Positions 1 through 6,315 of a stretch of DNA of 12,305 nucleotides are shown here, piece by piece (position 1 is the stretch's first letter; each line of letters begins with the position of its first letter). Below the pieces are notes generated by a model. The model saw only the letters and a list, made by a program, of their open reading frames with translations. It was not told the origin of the DNA and made no database searches. Source of the stretch: an uncultured Pedobacter sp. (GTDB taxonomy: Bacteria; Bacteroidota; Bacteroidia; Sphingobacteriales; Sphingobacteriaceae); assembly GCF_946479715.1 (NCBI RefSeq), contig NZ_CAMLHF010000167.1:1-12305 (forward strand), in the 5' to 3' direction. The position numbers were made by a program, and so were the translations under genes.

Positions 1-176
1 GACGCCGACATGGACCGGGTCGGCCAAATGAACGCCGAAATCCATTTATTCTTTTCAGCGATGTACCAAATGTAGATCCTGATTCTAATTATAACAATGG
101 AAACGGACAGGGTCTGGAGTACGGCTCTTTGCCAACCAGACGCAGCTGGGGTTTTAATTTAAACTTTAAGTTTTAA
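1..176 (+). CDS. SusC/RagA-family TonB-dependent outer-membrane receptor, C-terminal fragment
   Basis: Only the last ~58 codons are inside the window. They end in GSLPTRRSWGFNLNFKF followed by TAA at 174-176, preceded by NPFILFSDVPNVDPDSNYNN. This is the last beta-strands of a SusC-type barrel: an aromatic C-terminal residue, and a SusD gene 23 bp downstream. By family knowledge the protein forms the outer-membrane channel that imports oligosaccharides with energy from TonB, capped by the SusD lipoprotein. The recognisable tail is read in the frame beginning at base 3. Upstream of about base 39 that frame gives an arginine-rich stretch unlike SusC, while the frame beginning at base 1 reads DADMDRVGQMNAE. 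One extra A in the A-run at 38-40 would join them as NAENPFILFSDVPN, so a one-base frameshift or sequence error is likely here. Family assignment is fairly secure; integrity of the gene cannot be judged. Confidence 0.75.
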   Translation, partial: RRHGPGRPNERRNPFILFSDVPNVDPDSNYNNGNGQGLEYGSLPTRRSWGFNLNFKF

Positions 177-199
177 GAGATTCATCAAGGGAGATAAAC

Positions 200-1789
200 A
201 TGAAAACGAATTTAAAAAAATACGCATTCGTACTTGCCATAATGGTATTGATGCTCAGTGCCTGTAAAAAATTTGGGGATGTAAACATTGATCCCACCAG
301 ATCAAGTAATCTTGATCCTTCTTTACAGCTCACAAACGTTCAACTACGCTTCTCAGGAGATCTGGAAGTAAATGAAAAACTTGGCCTTGTATTTACAATG
401 CCTCTTGTACAGCAAATTGGAGGAATCTGGCTAAATAGAAATGGCCAGTTCTATGTATATGATAGAAACTATCTGTCCTCTTTATGGAATAACACCTACA
501 ACAATGATGTTGTAAATATTGTAGATGCGGTGAACCGTACTAAAAACGATCCTTTAAAAACGAATCTGAATGCCATCTGCCGTATTATGAAGGTGTATGA
601 ATTTGCCAGAATAACAGATGTGTATGGAGATATTCCATATTTTGAAGCGGGCAAAGCATTTACAGACGGAATAGTACAGCCGAAGTTTGATAAACAGGAA
701 GAAATCTACAACGATTTTTTTAAGGAACTTGCCGAGGCCTCAGCCCAACTCGATGCTTCTAAGGATGCCGTAAAAGGCGATCTTTTCTACAATGGTGGAA
801 TTGCTTCATGGAAAAAATTCGCCAATTCGCTTAGGTTAAGGTATGCCATGCGTTTGGTAAAGATTAATCCTGATAAAGCAAAAACGGAAGCTCAGGCTGC
901 ATTTACTGCTGGAGTTTTTACTAGCAATGCGGAGATGTGTAAAATAGTTCATCAGGATGTACAAAACAGCTATATAGATATTAGAGGAAATGGTGTGTCT
1001 GCAGCTTTTTGTCAGTCTGAGGTTATTCCTCGTGTTCAGGATCCTTTCATAGAACAACTGAGAAGCACTAATGACCCTCGCCTTTCGCATATGGTAAGGT
1101 ATTATATCGACATTGTGAACAGGCCTTTTGAACGCACAGACATCACAGATCAGGTTAAAGCACAAATTGGCTATAACGGAGTGCCCCCTAACGAGTACAT
1201 TTGGGATGGCTGGATGAATCCGATCACCATAGATATACCTGGTGTTGGGCCTACTCAGGCCGTGAACAACGATCAAAAAGCGCAGCTGGCTAATTTCCTT
1301 ATTCGTAACAATGCCCCTTTTCTTCACCAGACTTATGCCGAAGTTGAATTGCTGCTTGCCGAAGCAACAGTAAGGTGGGGTGCAACCTTTGGTGGAACAG
1401 CAGCAGAACATTATGCAAAAGGTATTGAAGCCGCAATTTCGCAGTTAAGCCTTTTCCCCGGTGGACCTTCCATCAGCCCAACAGACATCAGCAATTTCAT
1501 AAAAGGGAATAACCTGATTCCGGGAAGGGAAATTGAGATGATCAATAAACAGCTATGGATAGCACTGCTTTTAAACGGACCGGAGGCCTACGCAAACTGG
1601 AGAAGAACAGGCTTCCCCGCTTTAGCTTCATCTACCAATTACGACTCATCGGTTCAAACCACGCCAAGAAGATTTGAGTATCCAATTTTTGAACTGGAGC
1701 AAAATGCAGTGAATGCTGCTGCTGCGGTTGCTGCAATTGGTCCTGGAGGCAATACCTGGATCAACAGGGTCTGGTGGGATAAACCATGA
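200..1789 (+). CDS. SusD/RagB-family nutrient-binding outer-membrane lipoprotein
   Basis: A 529-residue protein with a lipoprotein signal: basic N-terminus, hydrophobic core and lipobox LSAC, with the acylated cysteine at residue 22 followed by KK. The body carries features of the SusD-like_2 branch: SLRLRYAMR at residues 210-218 followed by KINPDKAKTEAQAAF, a helical TPR-like core, and a C-terminal NWRRTGFPAL segment around residues 466-475. Length is normal for the family. SusD proteins sit on the outer-membrane surface as a lid on the SusC barrel and capture glycan pieces for import; the SusC tail ends 23 bp upstream. The following gene begins 22 bp downstream, so all are probably one operon. 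The specific sugar cannot be read from the protein itself; the two GH18-fold neighbours suggest a glycan containing GlcNAc. The start at 200 is supported by the signal peptide that begins there. Confidence 0.93.
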   Translation: MKTNLKKYAFVLAIMVLMLSACKKFGDVNIDPTRSSNLDPSLQLTNVQLRFSGDLEVNEKLGLVFTMPLVQQIGGIWLNRNGQFYVYDRNYLSSLWNNTYNNDVVNIVDAVNRTKNDPLKTNLNAICRIMKVYEFARITDVYGDIPYFEAGKAFTDGIVQPKFDKQEEIYNDFFKELAEASAQLDASKDAVKGDLFYNGGIASWKKFANSLRLRYAMRLVKINPDKAKTEAQAAFTAGVFTSNAEMCKIVHQDVQNSYIDIRGNGVSAAFCQSEVIPRVQDPFIEQLRSTNDPRLSHMVRYYIDIVNRPFERTDITDQVKAQIGYNGVPPNEYIWDGWMNPITIDIPGVGPTQAVNNDQKAQLANFLIRNNAPFLHQTYAEVELLLAEATVRWGATFGGTAAEHYAKGIEAAISQLSLFPGGPSISPTDISNFIKGNNLIPGREIEMINKQLWIALLLNGPEAYANWRRTGFPALASSTNYDSSVQTTPRRFEYPIFELEQNAVNAAAAVAAIGPGGNTWINRVWWDKP

Positions 1790-1811
1790 TGTTAAACCTA
1801 ATTTTCATACG

Positions 1812-2795
1812 ATGAGAAAGTCAAGAATTTTTATACAAATCATTTGTTTGTTTGCATTAGTGTCCTGTGCCAAATCAAAAGCAACAGATCAGAGTATTCC
1901 AGATAAAAAGGATAAAGGGTTTTATGTTGTTGGATATATATTTGGGAGCGGCGACTTAGATGCTGAATCTGCAAAGCTGGATTTCAGCAAGATCACACAT
2001 TTAAACATTGCTTTTTTAAATCCGGATGTCAATGGATTGTTTAGTCCATCTGCAGGTTTAACGGCAGCCATAAAAAGGGCACATGACAATAAGGTAAAGG
2101 TATTGTTCTCCTTTGGAGGAGGTAATGCCCCGCAACATTTAAAACAATTGATCAAACCAGATAAACGTGCTGAATTGATTAAGGAACTGGTTAAGTTAAC
2201 CAATACTTATAATTTTGATGGTGTAGATGTTGATCTGGAAGGAGACTTTATAGACCTCAACTATGAAGGGTTGATTGTTGAATTATCGAGTGCCTTAAAA
2301 CCGCATAAAAAACTACTAACAGCAGCAGTTGCAACCTGGAACGGCAATGCAATATCAGATAAGGCGCTGGCTTTGTTCGATCTGGTCAACATCATGTCTT
2401 ATGACCAGACTGGTCCATGGAACAAAGAAAAACCAGGCCCACATTCAACCTATGAAGCGGCAGAAACAGACTTTGCCTATTGGAACACTTCCAGAGGCGT
2501 GCCTGCAAATAAGCTTACACTTGGCTTGCCCTTTTATGGATATGGTTTTGGCCCTTCAATTCAGGAGAGCTATTCTTATGGAGATATTGTAACTGGGTTT
2601 CCCGGGTCAGAGCTTGTTGATTTTGTTGTAGTGCCCAACCAGGGAACGATCTATTACAACGGATTACCAACCATAAAGAAAAAGGTCGGCTTTGCTTTGA
2701 ATAAAAAAGCAGGAGGCATTATGATCTGGCAACTGCTGGGTGATGCGACAGGAGATAAATCACTTTTGTCGGCCATAAACGCCCTAATCCAATAA
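1812..2795 (+). CDS. GH18 glycoside hydrolase lipoprotein (chitinase or endo-beta-N-acetylglucosaminidase), catalytically intact
   Basis: I place the start at ATG 1812 (327 residues) because it gives a lipoprotein signal, MRKSRIFIQIICLFALVSC, with lipobox LVSC and cysteine 19. An upstream in-frame ATG at 1713 lies inside the SusD gene and adds no signal. The rest is a single GH18 TIM barrel. It has FSFGGG on an early strand, the catalytic DGVDVDLE at residues 136-143 (all of D136, D139, D141 and the acid/base E143), MSYDQTGPW around 195-203 with the oxazolinium-stabilising Y197-D198, GLPFYGYGF, and the strand-8 tryptophan W306 in GGIMIWQLLGD. GH18 enzymes cleave beta-1,4 bonds after GlcNAc by substrate-assisted catalysis. 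The protein is compact, with no carbohydrate-binding module. As a lipoprotein encoded directly after SusC/D it probably cuts glycan at the cell surface. Whether it is a chitinase or acts on N-glycan cores cannot be told from sequence alone. Confidence 0.9.
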   Translation: MRKSRIFIQIICLFALVSCAKSKATDQSIPDKKDKGFYVVGYIFGSGDLDAESAKLDFSKITHLNIAFLNPDVNGLFSPSAGLTAAIKRAHDNKVKVLFSFGGGNAPQHLKQLIKPDKRAELIKELVKLTNTYNFDGVDVDLEGDFIDLNYEGLIVELSSALKPHKKLLTAAVATWNGNAISDKALALFDLVNIMSYDQTGPWNKEKPGPHSTYEAAETDFAYWNTSRGVPANKLTLGLPFYGYGFGPSIQESYSYGDIVTGFPGSELVDFVVVPNQGTIYYNGLPTIKKKVGFALNKKAGGIMIWQLLGDATGDKSLLSAINALIQ

Positions 2796-2827
2796 GAGAA
2801 ATTATTTAAAATAATAAAGATATTCAG

Positions 2828-4165
2828 ATGAAAAAAATAGTATACCTTATATTCCCCCTGCTGATATTTATGCACGGGTGTAAAAAAGACAATAATGAGG
2901 TTGGCGGAGATTTTCACCCCCGGATTTTCGACCAGGGGTTGGTATTTCAGTCGCCATCCAGAATTATACAGGAAGGACAATCGGCCATCTATAACCGCCT
3001 GCTATTTTCTCCGGCTCCCGGAGCTAAAACAAAATTAAGCTGGAAGGTAGATGGTAAAGAGGTTTCAACAGATACTGCCTTTACGTTTACTCCCAGCTCA
3101 GGAGGCGAATTTGAAATTAAACTGGAAGCCTCTTTTAATGGACAGACTGCAACACGCCTTTCTAAGGTTCTGGTTAGCCCATCTACTTATACACCAAAAG
3201 TTAGTCCATTTGTAAATATGCCTTATCTTTCTGAAAACGGGGTTTCGGCCAATGTTACCTGGGCCAATGTTTCGCATGTGGCTTTTAGCGGGGCAAGGGT
3301 GCTTCCTGATGGAGAAGTTGATTTTTCAAAAGGAAACCAAAATCAAAATATAGATGAGCTGGTTGCCCGGGGTCATATGAATGGCGTTCCGGTGCTACTT
3401 GGTGTTGCTGGCCGACTGTCGGGAGTAGATGGCTGGTCGTTATACAACAGTACAGATTTTGGGTTGGTTATCAGCGATGCGGCCAAAAGAGCTCATCTGG
3501 TACAGGCTCTTACTCAGTATGTTGTAAACAGGAAGCTGGACGGAATAGATGTTATGATGACAGACCTAAGTAACGACGTTTACGATATCTCTGCTAAAAG
3601 TGCCCAATCCGTTGGTCCCTTCGTATCAGAGTTAAAGGCGGCATTACCAGCCGGAAGTATTGTAACAGCTACGGTAACCACAAACTATATGCACTGGGAA
3701 TATACAGATCTTTCTAAGGCCGACTGGATAAATGTTCATGCATTTGAGGATGGTGCGCATGTAGGCCCTGGAGCTCCTCTAGGGCAGCAATCATCACTTA
3801 GCTTTATGAATGATGGTGCAACCATTTGGCGAAATAAAGGTTTCCCCGCTAACAAAATTGTGTTAGGGATACCAGCTTTTGGTGTAAGGTATCTTGAATT
3901 AGATGGCGACGGTAATAACCTGAGTTGGGGATCTTACGACTATATGCAATTTAAGGACATATTAGTAAAAGACCCAACGGCTGCTCAAAAAGAATTTACG
4001 GCTGTTGAAGCTAAAGGTGTATATTTCAATGGAATTCCGCTGGTAACTCAAAAAGCCAATTACATAAAAGAAAAAGGTTTTAAAGGAGCATATCTTTGGG
4101 CAGGCGATTATGATGCAGCCGGCGAAAATTCCTTAATGAATACATTAAGCCAAATACTCAAATGA
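2828..4165 (+). CDS. Catalytically inactive GH18-fold lipoprotein with N-terminal Ig/PKD-like domain; probable surface glycan-binding protein
   Basis: A 445-residue lipoprotein (signal MKKIVYLIFPLLIFMHGC, cysteine 18, followed by KKDNNE). Residues ~35-118 look like an Ig/PKD-type beta-sandwich (LSWKVDGKEV, FTFTPSSGGEFEIKLEA). Residues ~125-445 follow the GH18 barrel order. The catalytic strand reads DGIDVMMTD at 238-246: D238 and D241 remain, but the second motif aspartate is M243 and the acid/base glutamate is T245. The strand-6 MSYD motif has become HAFED at 304-308, losing the tyrosine hydroxyl. GIPAFGVRY and the strand-8 tryptophan W424 (GAYLWAGDYD) are retained, so the glycan-stacking platform may survive. 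I infer a pseudo-enzyme that binds a GlcNAc glycan for the SusC/D system, occupying the place of SusE-type surface binding proteins. It lies 32 bp after the active GH18 and its stop overlaps the next start (ATGA). Confidence 0.85.
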   Translation: MKKIVYLIFPLLIFMHGCKKDNNEVGGDFHPRIFDQGLVFQSPSRIIQEGQSAIYNRLLFSPAPGAKTKLSWKVDGKEVSTDTAFTFTPSSGGEFEIKLEASFNGQTATRLSKVLVSPSTYTPKVSPFVNMPYLSENGVSANVTWANVSHVAFSGARVLPDGEVDFSKGNQNQNIDELVARGHMNGVPVLLGVAGRLSGVDGWSLYNSTDFGLVISDAAKRAHLVQALTQYVVNRKLDGIDVMMTDLSNDVYDISAKSAQSVGPFVSELKAALPAGSIVTATVTTNYMHWEYTDLSKADWINVHAFEDGAHVGPGAPLGQQSSLSFMNDGATIWRNKGFPANKIVLGIPAFGVRYLELDGDGNNLSWGSYDYMQFKDILVKDPTAAQKEFTAVEAKGVYFNGIPLVTQKANYIKEKGFKGAYLWAGDYDAAGENSLMNTLSQILK

Positions 4166-5355
4166 CGGTTAATCCAGGTGTAACATTATCCAGACTGATC
4201 TCCATCGATGCTTTCAGGGCAATAGTGATGATATTAATGATTTTTGTAAACGACCTCTGGACCTTAATTGATATTCCGGGTTGGCTTGAACATGTTTCGG
4301 CCGATGCCGATGGTATGGGGCTTGCTGATGTTGTATTTCCCGCTTTTTTATTTATTGTCGGATTGTCCGTGCCCTATGCAATAGAGAGCAGAAGAAAAAA
4401 GGGCGATACAAACACCACGGTATTTTTTCATATTGTAGCAAGAACAATAGCATTGTTGGTAATGGGCTTGTTCCTGGTCAATTCAGAAAGCTATGCAGAT
4501 AATGCAATTTTGCCTAAGGATGTCTGGATGATTTTATTGGTAGCCGCTTTTTTTCTGATATGGATGGCCTATAAAAATCCTGAGTCACTAACCGTAAAAC
4601 TGTTAAAGGCTGGGGGCGTTTTACTATTGGCTATATTGGCAGCCCTCTATAAAACAGAAACCGGCAATGGAATAACCGCCATGGGTATTCATTGGTGGGG
4701 TATACTAGGGTTAATTGGCTGGGCCTACTTCATTGCTTCTTGTGTTTATCTTTTCTCGGACGGAAAACCCCTGATTCAGGTACTTGCCCTTGTTTTTTTT
4801 ATGTTTTTTAGCTGCGCCTCATTTCTCGACTGGCTGGGGCCAATAGAAAGCATAAAAAAATACGTTTGGATTGCAGGTGATGGATCAATGCCCGCATTTA
4901 GCATGGCAGGCATCATTACTTCCATTGCGTATCGAAACCTTAGTGCAGCACATAAAAAATTCTGGATATTGATGGTTCTGTTTGCTGTTGTACTTATTGC
5001 ATTTGGTTTGCTTACGCGTCCTGTTTGGGGAATTTCTAAAATCAGGGCAACACCATCGTGGACAGCCGTTTGCTCAGGCATAGGAGTTCTTGGATTTTTA
5101 GTAATGGTGTACATCAGTGATATCCGAAAAGGGGTGAGCTGGTATAATTACATTAAACCGGCTGGTACCAGTACACTTACCTGTTATTTAATACCTTATA
5201 TCCATTATGCATTAATTGGACTACTCGGACTTTCCCAGTTACCGGAAGTAATGCGAACAGGGGTGCCAGGTTTATTTAAATCGTTGATTTATGCCTTGCT
5301 AATTGTATCGGTTACAGGTTTGCTGGAAAAGAGAAATATCAGGTTAAAAATTTAG
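4162..5355 (+). CDS. DUF5009/COG4299 multi-pass membrane protein, heparan-alpha-glucosaminide N-acetyltransferase (HGSNAT/NagX-like) family
   Basis: A 397-residue hydrophobic protein with about ten membrane helices. The first 65 residues carry the family signature: RLISIDAFRAIVMILMIFVN (residues 11-30), then a loop with H44, then GLADVVFPAFLFIVG at 53-67. The lysosomal enzyme HGSNAT has the matching order (S-V-D-T-F-R-G, F-V-N, an essential loop histidine, L-x-x-A-D-L-V-F-P), so H44 is the candidate catalytic histidine. HGSNAT moves acetyl groups from acetyl-CoA across the membrane onto terminal glucosamine. Bacterial relatives (NagX) occur in GlcNAc or chitin-use loci, but their biochemistry is poorly known. 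The start codon overlaps the preceding stop as ATGA, indicating translational coupling with the GH18-like protein. It is the last gene of the operon; its TAG stop overlaps the stop codon of the convergent sigma factor. Family call is solid, precise reaction is inferred. Confidence 0.85.
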   Translation: MTVNPGVTLSRLISIDAFRAIVMILMIFVNDLWTLIDIPGWLEHVSADADGMGLADVVFPAFLFIVGLSVPYAIESRRKKGDTNTTVFFHIVARTIALLVMGLFLVNSESYADNAILPKDVWMILLVAAFFLIWMAYKNPESLTVKLLKAGGVLLLAILAALYKTETGNGITAMGIHWWGILGLIGWAYFIASCVYLFSDGKPLIQVLALVFFMFFSCASFLDWLGPIESIKKYVWIAGDGSMPAFSMAGIITSIAYRNLSAAHKKFWILMVLFAVVLIAFGLLTRPVWGISKIRATPSWTAVCSGIGVLGFLVMVYISDIRKGVSWYNYIKPAGTSTLTCYLIPYIHYALIGLLGLSQLPEVMRTGVPGLFKSLIYALLIVSVTGLLEKRNIRLKI

Positions 5356-5948
5356 AGTTCGCCCAGTATCATAAGAATAAGAATGGAAAGAAGAGAATCA
5401 CGCAAAACGTTGACTGCATTATGAAGGGTATTGTAAACCGTTCTTTCTGTAAGCTCCGTTTTGTGTGAAATTTCTTTGAACGACAAACATTCAAAGTAAC
5501 GTAATTGTACAATCTCCTTTTGCCTTGGCGTTAGTTTTTTCAGCGCATGTTCCAATCGTTTTTTTAGCTGCTCATCTTCCTGGCTTGCAATAAGTATTGC
5601 TTCATAAGAATGGACGGAAACATATTGTTCGTTAAGGTCTTCCAGATGTACAACTTTTTCCGGGTCTTTGTGGATTTCTTTTTGGTAGGTTTTATACATA
5701 ATCCTTTTATAGACTGTAAAAACATATTGCTGAATGTTTTGTACATGGCTTAGTTTATCCCTTATTTGCCAAAGCTCTATAAATAAGTTTTGAATACTCT
5801 CTTTAACCAGTTCCGGATTTCTGTATAGCGACATTCCAAAACGATAGAGGTCGTCATAGAATAAGTTGAAGCAGGTGTAAAGACCCTGCTTCTCACCCTC
5901 AACCAGGAGCTTCCAGTTTTTTGTAATTCCCTGATGATTATATTCCAT
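5352..5948 (-). CDS. RNA polymerase sigma-70 factor, ECF subfamily
   Basis: A 198-residue protein with the two-domain ECF layout. Region 2 is at about residues 24-90 (LFYDDLYRFGMSLYRNPELV, NLFIELWQIRDKL, then VFTVYKRIMY). Region 4 is at about 133-184 (LKKLTPRQKEIVQLRYFE, then the helix-turn-helix LSFKEISHKTELTERTVYNT). It directs RNA polymerase to a specific promoter set. The last ~13 residues (LLSILILMILGEL) are unusually hydrophobic. No FecR-type anti-sigma gene lies beside it, although Bacteroidota ECF genes next to SusC operons often have one. AAAGGTAGG a few bases before the ATG is a good Shine-Dalgarno for this genome type and supports the start. It converges on the PUL operon with a 3-4 bp overlap of stop codons. 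It may or may not control that operon. Confidence 0.9.
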   Translation of the reverse strand: MEYNHQGITKNWKLLVEGEKQGLYTCFNLFYDDLYRFGMSLYRNPELVKESIQNLFIELWQIRDKLSHVQNIQQYVFTVYKRIMYKTYQKEIHKDPEKVVHLEDLNEQYVSVHSYEAILIASQEDEQLKKRLEHALKKLTPRQKEIVQLRYFECLSFKEISHKTELTERTVYNTLHNAVNVLRDSLLSILILMILGEL

Positions 5949-6100
5949 GTACCTACCTTTTCGAAGAAAGACGTTGTAAGAAAACGAAAATAAGAAAAAA
6001 TATCAGGATATGTTTGCCTCAAATGATGTTAAACTAAGATCTATTATTATACAATAACTAGAGCTTTTGTAATAAAAAACTAGTGTATGATACAATTTTC

Positions 6101-6155
6101 TTTTGCTATCCTTTTGCTATTGTTTTGCTTCTCTTTTGCTATTCTTTTGCTGAGA
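6101..6155. repeat. Five TTTTGCT copies at exact 11-bp spacing
   Basis: TTTTGCT begins at 6101, 6112, 6123, 6134 and 6145, a strict 11-bp period with a 7-bp core and 4-bp spacers (ATCC, ATTG, TCTC, ATTC, then GAGA). Four of the five cores are followed by AT or TC. An inverted copy, AGCAAAA, follows at 6165-6171. On the sigma-factor coding strand the array reads AGCAAAA repeats lying about 150-205 bp before its start codon. One helical turn per unit suggests a protein-binding array or bent DNA rather than coding sequence. Confidence 0.85.
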
Positions 6156-6165
6156 CAATAAAATA

Positions 6166-6208
6166 GCAAAATTTGTGCAGAATAAATACAACGTATTTGC
6201 AAAATTTG
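6166..6208. repeat. Direct repeat GCAAAATTTG, two copies 33 bp apart
   Basis: GCAAAATTTG occurs at 6166-6175 and again at 6199-6208. The 33-bp separation is three times the 11-bp period of the neighbouring TTTTGCT array. The first copy contains the inverted TTTTGCT core. Probably part of the same cis-element cluster; no function can be assigned. Confidence 0.6.
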
Positions 6209-6250
6209 ATTGATCCCAACTGCTAGCCTCGGTTGGAATTGGAAATACAA

Positions 6251-6309
6251 AGGAAAACAACGATGATCAATCTATTAATTTAAGAAGATTGAGTGCATGC
6301 TGTTTTCCT
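6251..6309 (-). terminator. Nested inverted repeat 3' of the bestrophin gene, possible terminator
   Basis: AGGAAAACA (6251-6259) pairs perfectly with TGTTTTCCT (6301-6309), and inside it TCAATCT (6267-6273) pairs with AGATTGA (6286-6292), separated by 7-8 nt internal loops. The structure begins 6 bp after the bestrophin stop codon on the - strand, where a terminator or a 3'-stabilising hairpin is expected. There is no strong T-tract after it on the - strand, only a mixed T-rich stretch, so intrinsic termination is uncertain. Confidence 0.5.
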
Positions 6310-6315
6310 ATGATT

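Larger units (their letters stand above)
5949..6315. other. 367-bp non-coding spacer upstream of the sigma-factor gene
   Basis: No convincing coding region is present. Because both flanking genes are on the - strand, this spacer is the 5' region of the sigma-factor gene and the 3' region of the bestrophin gene. It contains the phased TTTTGCT array (6101-6155), two copies of GCAAAATTTG (6166-6175 and 6199-6208), a small CCAAC/GTTGG inverted repeat near 6213-6236 and the nested hairpin at 6251-6309. I found no clean TAnnTTTG-type promoter element oriented toward the sigma gene. Confidence 0.7.

Noticed and set aside
836..1411. 191-codon open frame on the - strand inside the SusD gene
   Set aside because: Antisense shadow of a clear SusD gene; cysteine-rich, irregular composition and no family pattern.
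1713..1811. In-frame upstream ATG extending the first GH18 by 33 residues
   Set aside because: It lies within the SusD gene, and only the ATG at 1812 places a proper lipoprotein signal at the N-terminus.
2329..2592. 87-codon open frame on the + strand within the first GH18
   Set aside because: Out-of-frame shadow; the GH18 motifs in the other frame are continuous across it.
6101..6155. Phased repeats as a CRISPR array
   Set aside because: Units of 7 bp with 4-bp spacers are far too short for CRISPR repeats and spacers, and no cas gene is near.
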